Positions 1-5,832 of a stretch of DNA of 6,014 nucleotides are shown one piece after another. This DNA is from Mycoplasmataceae bacterium. GTDB lineage: Bacteria; Bacillota_I; Bacilli_A; Mycoplasmatales; Mycoplasmoidaceae. The notes under the pieces were generated by a model. It saw only the letters and a program-made list of their open reading frames with translations. It had not been told where the DNA came from and did no database searches. The stretch lies in NCBI GenBank assembly GCA_020024715.1, contig JAHHTJ010000030.1:1-6014 (forward strand), read 5' to 3'. The position numbers and the translations under genes were made by a program. Within the stretch, counting starts at the first letter, position 1, and every line of letters begins with the position of its first letter.

Positions 1-146
1 CTGATAAATTATGACAATTATGAGAATTCGATTTATATTTATTAAGTTGTTTTATAACTTTTATTTTTTGCTTAATTACTATTTATTTAAAAATTAAACA
101 AAAAAAGAAGAAAAAAAAACAAAAAATTGATGCGTTTAATAGTTAG
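1..146 (+). CDS. Possible 3' end of an upstream membrane-protein gene (partial)
   Basis: Frame 3 is open from the left edge to a TAG at 144-146 if TGA (12-14 and 21-23) is read as Trp, giving about 47 residues. The peptide begins DKLWQLWEFDLY, continues with a strongly hydrophobic stretch of about 20 residues (LLSCFITFIFCLITIYL) and ends in a Lys-rich tail with six Lys in a row. One membrane helix followed by a basic cytoplasmic tail is a common C-terminus for mollicute membrane proteins. The family cannot be recognised. The gene would lie on the same strand as rpsB, 125 nt upstream of it. In DNA this A/T-rich an open stretch of this length can occur by chance, and T-rich DNA always looks hydrophobic when translated, so the call is tentative. 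Confidence 0.4.
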
Positions 147-229
147 TTACTAATTATATTTTATTTTTATTTTTTTCTAGATTTTTTGGACAAATATTAA
201 CAAAAAAATGAAATTACTGTTTTTTTTGT

Positions 230-235
230 TATCAT
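230..235 (+). promoter_or_regulatory. Possible -10 element for the rpsB operon
   Basis: TATCAT matches the TATAAT consensus at five of six positions and lies about 36 nt before the rpsB start codon, leaving room for a short leader with the Shine-Dalgarno AGAAGGA at 261-267. No good -35 hexamer lies at the normal distance; TTGGAC at 186-191 is too far upstream to pair with it. Mycoplasma promoters often lack a conserved -35 box. In such A/T-rich DNA a five-of-six match is weak evidence. Confidence 0.25.
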
Positions 236-271
236 AAATTAATATTGAAATAAAACATAAAGAAGGAAAAA

Positions 272-1300
272 ATGGAAAATAATAATAATGTTGAATCAGC
301 TTCTAAAACTACAGAAGTAAAAGAAGCTGCAAAAGTAGAAGAAAATTTAGATAACAAAAATACAAATTCAACAATTCAAGGTTTAGAAACTCGTAAATTA
401 GTAGGCTCTTCAGTTTTATTAGAATCAGGAATCCAAGTTGGGATGTCAACAAAACGTTGAAATCCAAAGATGAAGCCTTTTATTTACAAAAAGAAAACAA
501 ACTTATACAATAAGAATTCGTACTATGTTATTGATTTAACAAAAATCATGGTATTTTTGAATAATGCATATAAGTTTTTATCAAGCGTTTCACAAAATCA
601 CGGTTCAATTCTTTTTGTTGGTACTAAAAAAAGTGCTGCAATAAGGGATTTAATTAAAGAAGAAGCAAAAAGAACTCAATCTCATTATGTAACACAAAGA
701 TGATTAGGTGGAACATTAACCAATTTTAGAACATTAAGTAATTCAATTAAAAAATTAAATGATTTGGTTGCGTTGCAAAAATTTGGTGAAATTGAAGAAA
801 AATATACAAAGAAAGAACAAATTTGTATGTTAAAAGAAACAGAACGTTTAAACAAATTTGTTGGTGGAATCAGATTAATGAATACATTACCACAAGCTTT
901 AATTGTTATTGATCCAGTTGCTGATCAAAATGCAATTAAAGAAGCAAAAAGTATGCATATTCCAGTTGTTGCTTTAGCTAATACAAATGCTGATCCATCA
1001 AATATTGATTTTATTATTCCATGTAATAATATGTCACTTCGCTCATTAACATTAGTTTTAACAATACTAGCTGATGCTATTTGTGAAGGTAGAGGAGAAC
1101 CTACAAAATTTGTTGGTAAAGAAGATAGTGAAATTCAATTACCAGAAGCACAAAAAAGAAATACAAATTTAACAGTTGAAAATATTGTTAATCATAAAAA
1201 TTTTTCAAAAACTCCTAAAAAAGCTTCTGTTGATGATTTAAACATTCAACAAAATTCAGAAATAAAACAAGAACAAAAAATTGAAGATATAAAAGAATAA
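272..1300 (+). CDS. rpsB: 30S ribosomal protein S2, with long N- and C-terminal extensions
   Basis: Ribosomal protein S2 of the small subunit, 342 residues when TGA at 458-460 (W63) and 701-703 (W144) is read as Trp. Family landmarks in order are RWNPKMKPFI (62-71), ILFVGTKKSA (about 109-118), QRWLGGTLTNFRT (about 142-154), GGIRLMNTLPQALIVIDP (198-215), the IPVVALANTNADPSNIDFIIP segment (230-250) and the final core helix ending EGRGE (272-276). Typical bacterial S2 is about 240-250 residues. Here about 40 hydrophilic, acidic and Asn-rich residues precede the core and about 60 Lys/Gln/Glu-rich residues follow it. The usual GVHFGH motif before RWNPKM reads GIQVGM, losing both His. The start is the ATG preceded by AGAAGGA (261-267, 4 nt spacing). 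tsf follows after 47 nt, the usual pairing. The identity is certain; the N-terminal extension depends on this start, but no later in-frame ATG precedes the core at a suitable place. Confidence 0.96.
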
Positions 1301-1331
1301 CAATTAATGTTCTTAATAAAATAAAATATAT

Positions 1332-1338
1332 AAGGGGG
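1332..1338 (+). promoter_or_regulatory. Strong G-rich Shine-Dalgarno for tsf
   Basis: AAGGGGG ends 9 nt before the tsf ATG, and a second G run (GGG, 1345-1347) directly abuts the start codon. A run of five G stands out in this A/T-rich DNA. It contrasts with the next gene junctions, where pyrH has only a weak GGGA and uppS has no visible site. It supports the ATG at 1348 as the tsf start and suggests independent, efficient initiation on an abundant elongation factor. Confidence 0.7.
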
Positions 1339-1347
1339 AAATTAGGG

Positions 1348-2241
1348 ATGCAAGTAGATAAAAAATTATTAGTAGAACTAAGAAAAGCAACCTTTGCAGG
1401 TTTTAAAGATTGTCAAGATGCATTAATTGCTACTGAAAATAATTTTGACGAAGCAGTTAAATGATTAAAGGAAAAAGGTAAAATTAAAGCAGCTAAAAAG
1501 CAAGGTGCAATTGCTGCTGATGGAGCTGTACAATATTTTGGTGAATCTCATCAAATTGGAGCTTTAATTGAAGTAAACTCACAAACAGACTTTGTTGCAA
1601 AAAATGAACAATTTATGCAAGCAGTTCAAGATTTGTTAAAAATTATTACAAAACAAAAAGTAAAAACTGTACAAGATCTAATTAATGCTAAATTTGATAA
1701 TTCTAATATTTCTGTTAGTGAAAAATTAACTGAATTAACAGCTAAGTTAGGTGAAAAAATAGATGTTAGAAGGTTTGAAACAATTGAAGCTGGTTCTGGA
1801 GAATTTGTTGCTGGATATACACACGCTAATAAAAGAATTGCTGCAATTGCTTTATTTAAAGGAAAAAATGAAAATCCAAGTGAAGTTAAATCAATTATGA
1901 TGAATATAGTTGCGAATAATCCAACAGCAATCGATAAAGATCACTTAGACAAAGCCAAAATCGATAGTGAATATCAAATTATTTTAAAGAAAACTATTGA
2001 AGAAGGTAAACCAGAAAATATGGCAGAAAAGATTGCACAAGGAAGATTAGCAAAGCAACTAGATGAACTTTGTTTAGTTAATCAACAATCTCTAACAACA
2101 CCAGATAAAAAAATTATTGATATCTTAAAACAAAATAACATTGAAATTATCAAATTTGTTCGTTACGAAGTTGGAGAAGGAATTCAAAAAAAAGAAGATA
2201 ACTTTGTTGAAGAAGTAAATAAACAAATGGGAATTAATTAA
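1348..2241 (+). CDS. tsf: Translation elongation factor EF-Ts
   Basis: EF-Ts, the cytoplasmic guanine-nucleotide exchange factor that releases GDP from EF-Tu. It has 297 residues (E. coli 283), with W39 encoded by TGA at 1462-1464. The N-terminal UBA-like domain (about 1-50) has LRKATFAGFKDCQDAL (11-26), where the family usually reads LR-x-TGAGMMDCKKAL, so Gly and Met positions have changed to Phe. The core begins with the key motif QTDFVAKN (79-86). D81 and F82 match the E. coli Asp80/Phe81 pair that wedges into EF-Tu near its Mg2+ site, so exchange activity should be intact. Later landmarks are the IAAIALFKG strand (about 160-168) and the C-terminal coiled-coil/dimerisation region, ending near VGEGIQKKEDNF. 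The gene starts after a strong AAGGGGG site and ends 1 nt before pyrH. A methionine at codon 90 (1615) is internal, since the conserved N-terminal domain lies upstream of it. Confidence 0.97.
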
Positions 2242-2242
2242 T

Positions 2243-2971
2243 ATGGAAATTAAAAATAGTAGTGCTATTAAAAAAATATTATTAAAAATAAGTGGAGAGT
2301 CTTTAAAATCTTCCGATGGTAGTGATATTTTCGATAAAACTACTATTTTTAATATAATAAAACAAATACAAGAACTTTATGATGAACAATACCAATTAGC
2401 AATAGTAATTGGTGGTGGAAATATATATAGAGGAAAAATAGCTAATCAAATTGAATTAGATAATCAAACTGGTGATTATATGGGAATGGTTGCAACCATT
2501 ATAAATGGGATTGCTTTACGAAAAATCATTAAAAATCACGGTATGAATTGTGAATTATTTTCATCGTTGTATATACCAAATGTTGCATTTCCGATAAATT
2601 ATGAATTAATGCAAGAAAAATTTAAGAACAATATCTTAATTTTTACTGGTGGTACTGGAGAACCAAATTTTTCAACTGATTCATGTGCTGCTTTAAGAGC
2701 ATTAGAATTACAATGCGATGTTTTGCTTTTTGGTAAAAATGGAGTTGATGGTGTTTATGATGCAGATCCAAACAAAGTTAATAATGCAAAATTTTATAGG
2801 AATATTTCATACAAAGAAATTATTCAAAAAGAATTACAAGTAATGGATCAAACTGCATTAACTTTATGCAAAAATTCAAATCTAGAATTAAGAGTATTTA
2901 ATATTCAAAAACAAAATAGTATCATTGATACCTTACATGAAAAAATTGTATTTACAAAAATAAAGGATTAA
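2243..2971 (+). CDS. pyrH: UMP kinase
   Basis: Bacterial UMP kinase (amino-acid-kinase fold, hexameric in the family), which converts UMP + ATP to UDP + ADP, the gateway to UTP and CTP. It has 242 residues, the family's normal length, and no Trp. Motifs in order are KKILLKISGESL (10-21), VIGGGNIYRG (55-64, phosphate-binding glycines and Arg), GDYMGMVATIINGIAL (77-92, with the UMP-contacting Asp), FTGGTGEPNFSTDSCAALRALE (134-155), FGKNGVDGVYDADP (163-176, ATP/Mg site) and LQVMDQTALTLCKNSNLELRVFNI (198-221). All key positions appear to be present. The ATG comes 1 nt after the tsf stop. The only upstream G-rich element is GGGA (2229-2232), inside the last codons of tsf, so translation is probably coupled to tsf. 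CTP derived from its product is the substrate of CdsA further down the operon. Confidence 0.97.
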   Translation: MEIKNSSAIKKILLKISGESLKSSDGSDIFDKTTIFNIIKQIQELYDEQYQLAIVIGGGNIYRGKIANQIELDNQTGDYMGMVATIINGIALRKIIKNHGMNCELFSSLYIPNVAFPINYELMQEKFKNNILIFTGGTGEPNFSTDSCAALRALELQCDVLLFGKNGVDGVYDADPNKVNNAKFYRNISYKEIIQKELQVMDQTALTLCKNSNLELRVFNIQKQNSIIDTLHEKIVFTKIKD

Positions 2972-2973
2972 TT

Positions 2974-3528
2974 ATGGCAGATTGAATAGAATTAAAAAGT
3001 TTTTTTGATAAAGAAACCGAAAAAAAAATTAATTGAATGTTAAGTGAATTTACTAAAATAAGAACAGGAAGAGCAAATCCAACGGTTTTTTATGAAATTA
3101 AGGTTGATGCTTATGGAGAAAAAACTCCATTGAATCAATTAGCAAATATTTCTGCACCAGAACCTAGAAAAATTACAATTAAACCATATGATAGTAGTTT
3201 AATCAAAGTAATTATTGCTGAAATTAATGCAAGAAATATGGGATTTACTCCTGTTGTTAACGGAGATTTAGTAATTATTAATGTTCCTCAACCAACAGAA
3301 GAAACTAGAAAACAAAATGTTAAAAACATTAAATTAATTGCTGAAAAAGCAAAATCTGAAGTTCGAGAAATTCGTAAAAAAATTTTAACAAAAATTAAGG
3401 CTGATGATTCTATTAGTGAAGATATTATTAAAAAACAAGAAAAAGATTTAGATATTCTTATTAAAGATGCTAATAATCAAATTGATTCTTTATTAAAAAA
3501 TAAAGAAAAAGAATTAATGACAATATAA
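2974..3528 (+). CDS. frr: Ribosome recycling factor
   Basis: Ribosome recycling factor (RRF), which with EF-G splits the post-termination ribosome. It has 184 residues, matching the family's about 185. W4 (2983-2985) and W21 (3034-3036) are TGA codons, so a standard-code reading would wrongly start at M22 and drop the first half of helix 1. The long three-helix domain I comes from both ends of the chain (about 1-30 and 106-184), with the signature KIRTGRANP (28-36) at the first domain junction. Domain II (about 31-105) contains YGEKTPLNQLANIS (47-60). The return junction VPQPTEETRKQNVK (104-117) is typical, and the end KEKELMTI resembles the family's KEAELM ending. The start is set by AAAGGA (2962-2967), 6 nt before the ATG and overlapping the end of pyrH; the gap to pyrH is only 2 nt. 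Confidence 0.97.
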
Positions 3529-3532
3529 CATA

Positions 3533-4240
3533 ATGCAAATTAATCATAAACTACATGTTGCTTTTATTGTTGATGGTAATGGAAGATGAGCAAAAGCAAG
3601 AAATAAACCAAGAACATTTGGGCATAAAAAAGGTGTAGAGCGTTTAGAAGCATTGATTGAAGGACTAAAAGACAATCAAGAAATTGGTTGTCTTAGTTTT
3701 TATTTATTTTCACTAGAAAATTGAAAAAGAAGTTCTGAAGAAATAAATTATTTATTTAAATATCTTGTAAGTTTTCTTAAAAAAAATGCAAAAAGATTAA
3801 CGGAATATAATTTACGTTTTAAATGAACTGGTTTTAAAGAAAAATTAAGTAATGAAATTATTAATCTATTAATAAAATTTGAAAATGACACAAAAAATAA
3901 TACAGGAATAATTATTAATTTTGTTTTTAATTATGGTGGTATTCAAGACATAATATATACTGCTAATAAACTTAAAAATTATCCAGGTAATATTACTAAA
4001 GAAATATTTTTAGAAAACTCATTATTGAATGGTTTAAATGATGTTGATTTATTAATTAGAACAAGTGGTGAACAAAGAATTAGTAACTACTTGATGTTAT
4101 TATTAGCTTATACTGAATTTATTTTTGAACCTACCAAATTTCCTGATTATACCTTAGAAATCTTTTATAAAAATTTAGAAGAATTTAAGACAAGAGATAT
4201 AAGAAAGGGTGGATATAGTAAAAAAGATGATTCAAAATAA
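3533..4240 (+). CDS. uppS: Isoprenyl (undecaprenyl-type) diphosphate synthase
   Basis: Cis-prenyltransferase that condenses isopentenyl diphosphate units onto farnesyl diphosphate to make the polyprenyl carrier lipid; it acts at the membrane surface. It has 235 residues (E. coli 253), with three TGA Trp codons (3587, 3722, 3824). Present are HVAFIVDGNGRWAK (8-21, catalytic Asp14, Asn16, Arg18), R27 and H31 (GHKKG), FSLENWKR (59-66), FNYGG, IRTSGEQRISN (175-185, with the diphosphate-binding Arg176, Arg182 and Ser184), and AYTEF with the probable Mg2+-binding Glu195. Unusual points are NYGGR reading NYGGI, and the LLWQ-x-AY segment reading LMLLLAY. The ATG is 4 nt after the frr stop with no Shine-Dalgarno, so translation is probably coupled; it is the only ATG upstream of the core. 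The 3' end overlaps cdsA by 14 nt. The family is certain, but product chain length is not. Confidence 0.93.
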
Positions 4241-5375
4241 AAATGAATATAAAGATAGTATTTTGATAAACTGTAATCAAAAAAAAGATCATACTAATTC
4301 TAAATCTGCATCATCAAAAGAATTAATAAAAAGATTAATTACTGCATCTGGTTTAATTTTATTTGTTATTCTTTTTTTATTTTTTGGAGCAAGTAGTATT
4401 AATTTATTCGGATTTAATTCTTTTAAAATGCATGTACAATTAGGTTTTGGTTGTGCATATTTATTTTTAGGGATATTAGTATTTACAATTGCTTTATGAG
4501 AGTTATTTAAAGTTCACTATAAACACAAGAATCTTAATTGATGATTTATTTTATATTTTCTTGTTGGAATAAATTTAGCATTTGGACCAACATTTTTATA
4601 TTATTTTAATTATATGCATTTTTATCATTTAACTATGAATCAACTTGGTAATGATTGAGGTTGAATTGAATTAGCAGGTTTTTTTCTTGGTGGTTTAATA
4701 TTATTTATTATGCATATTATAAATATCAAATATGAACCTTTAAAAATCTGTATTGCACAATATGTAACATTTATTTTAATTGTTTATTTTTTTATGTTTT
4801 TTAATATGATTATGTTACTTCACACATGAACTAGTATTTTCATTATTTGAGTACCAGTAATTTTTGCTGATTCATTTGCATATCTTGGTGGAAGAAGGTT
4901 TGGAAAACATAAATTAGCTCCAAATATCAGTCCTAAAAAAACCTGAGAAGGTTTAGGCTTTGGAGTTAGTTCAGCAGTTGTTATTATGTTAATTATTGCT
5001 GGAACATATCAAGCAGATCAAAGTATTGAAGTTAATAATTATGGATATCCAATTTTAAATAATAATATTAATGGTAATCTCTTTGGGATTACTTATACTA
5101 ATTCAACAAGTTATCATTTAATATGGGTGTATTTTCTTGTAATTTTCATATTAGGTATTGTTATTGCTTTATTAAGTGTTTTTGGTGACTTGTTATTTAG
5201 TTATTTTAAAAGACTTAGTCAAATTAAAGATTATGGTAAATTATTACCTGGACACGGTGGTATTTTAGATCGAATTGATTCATTAATAGTTGTCACTATT
5301 TTTATGGGCTTATATCAAGTGTTTAGTTTTGTAACATTAAAAAATCAAGCTCCAATTTTACCTTTTATTAGTTAA
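4227..5375 (+). CDS. cdsA: Phosphatidate cytidylyltransferase (CDP-diglyceride synthase)
   Basis: Integral membrane enzyme that makes CDP-diacylglycerol from CTP and phosphatidate, the precursor of phosphatidylglycerol and cardiolipin. It has 382 residues (E. coli 285), with eight TGA Trp codons and one TGG (5124-5126). About 32 hydrophilic N-terminal residues are followed by roughly eight or nine membrane segments. The CTP/metal-site motifs are clear: ADSFAYLGGRRFGKHKLAP (214-232) and SPKKTWEG (235-242). The family signature at 325-351 is complete, with K328-R329, K334-D335, P341, H343-G344-G345, D348-R349 and D351, preceded by FGDLLFS. The extra length lies in the N-terminus, the loops of the first half and an Asn-rich loop of about 40 residues around 260-297. 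The ATG at 4227 overlaps uppS by 14 nt; GTG at 4209 is a possible alternative adding six residues. AAAGGGTGG (4204-4212) upstream may serve as the ribosome site, though its spacing is long. Confidence 0.95.
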
Positions 5376-5408
5376 TTAATTTTTTAAAATTATTGTTTGA
5401 TATTTTAA

Positions 5409-5414
5409 TATAAT
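5409..5414 (+). promoter_or_regulatory. Possible -10 box upstream of rpmF
   Basis: A perfect TATAAT lies in the 179-nt gap between cdsA and rpmF. Start of transcription here would give a leader of about 135 nt. The -35 is poor (TTAAAA at 5384-5389, 19-nt spacer). A second candidate, TATGAT at 5515-5520, overlaps the right arm of the palindrome described separately and would give a short leader ending in the AAGGA ribosome site. The low complexity of this DNA makes both uncertain. A separate promoter for rpmF is plausible from the size of the gap alone. Confidence 0.3.
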
Positions 5415-5491
5415 ATTTACATAAATGTTTAAAAACCATTTTATTAATTAAAAAAATTAATTTTAAATACTTTAAGCATTGAAACTAGATA

Positions 5492-5517
5492 ATAATTTAA
5501 AATTTATTTTAAATTAT
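5492..5517. repeat. 26-bp near-perfect palindrome in the rpmF leader
   Basis: Two 12-bp arms (5492-5503 and 5506-5517) are exact reverse complements around a central TT. The whole element is A/T only and lies 37 nt before the rpmF ATG and 24 nt before its AAGGA ribosome site. It could be a protein-binding operator, an RNA hairpin in the leader, or a chance product of A/T-rich sequence. It is not followed by a simple T run, so it is not a good intrinsic terminator for cdsA. Confidence 0.6.
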
Positions 5518-5554
5518 GATATCATTAGTATATTAATTTATAAGGAAAATTTAA

Positions 5555-5731
5555 ATGGCTGTACAACAAAGAAGAGTAAGTAAAGCAAGAAAAAATAAAA
5601 GAAGAAGTCATCACCATTTAGATGCTGTTATGGTAACTCGTTGTTCTCATTGTAAAAGTTTAATTAAACCACATACAGTATGTCCTTATTGTGGTTATTA
5701 CAGAAACAAACAAATAATTACTAATAAGTAA
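5555..5731 (+). CDS. rpmF: 50S ribosomal protein L32, zinc-ribbon form
   Basis: Small ribosomal protein of the large subunit, 58 residues, typical length for L32. The N-terminus is the usual MAVQQRRVSKARKNKRRSHH, rich in Arg and Lys for rRNA binding. The C-terminal half holds a four-cysteine zinc ribbon: C30-x2-C33, nine residues, then C43-x2-C46, followed by GYYRNK. This is the C+ (zinc-binding) version of L32. The ATG is preceded by AAGGA (5542-5546) with 8 nt spacing. It is set apart from cdsA by 179 nt and followed 30 nt later by a terminator, so it may be transcribed on its own. In Firmicutes rpmF usually follows a DUF177 gene, which is absent here. Confidence 0.97.
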   Translation: MAVQQRRVSKARKNKRRSHHHLDAVMVTRCSHCKSLIKPHTVCPYCGYYRNKQIITNK

Positions 5732-5761
5732 ACTTCATATTTAATCTTGAATTTAATAAAT

Positions 5762-5795
5762 AAATGAAAGCATTACGCTTTCATTTTTTATTTTT
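5762..5795 (+). terminator. Intrinsic terminator after rpmF, possibly bidirectional
   Basis: A 10-bp perfect stem (5762-5771 with 5777-5786) encloses a 5-nt loop and contains most of the G and C of the area. It runs directly into a T-rich tail (5784-5789 and 5791-5795). The left flank is A-rich (AATAAATAAA), so the opposite strand also has a stem followed by a moderate U-rich tail. It lies between two convergent genes and could stop transcription from both. Confidence 0.85.
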
Positions 5796-5832
5796 CCAAA
5801 TATAATATATGGTTAAATTTATGTATATAGAT

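Noticed and set aside
11..97. Small 28-codon ORF with ATG start on the plus strand
   Set aside because: It is a hydrophobic translation of A/T-rich DNA with no ribosome site, and it overlaps the more convincing frame-3 membrane-protein tail.
100..178. A-rich tract (109-117) able to pair with a T-rich tract (170-178) as a long-range hairpin
   Set aside because: Low-complexity A and T tracts pair by default; the loop would be about 52 nt and the pairing has one G-C pair. The A tract is probably coding.
143..178. Terminator-like TTAG/CTAA stem followed by T-rich sequence
   Set aside because: The stem is only about four base pairs and the T-rich region starts several bases later, so it is too weak to call.
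3037..3528. Shorter frr starting at the internal ATG 3037
   Set aside because: It would delete 21 N-terminal residues of RRF. Reading TGA as Trp restores the family length and a well-placed ribosome site upstream of 2974.
4025..4240. Separate short ORF with a TTG start
   Set aside because: It is the C-terminal part of uppS, in the same frame as the IRTSGE-x-RISN motif, and only appears separate because upstream TGA codons were treated as stops.
5443..5464. ATTAATT/AATTAAT inverted repeat followed by TTTT, possible cdsA terminator
   Set aside because: The stem is only seven A-T pairs with no G or C; it would be unstable and is expected by chance here. A similar A/T-only dyad lies at 5377-5392.
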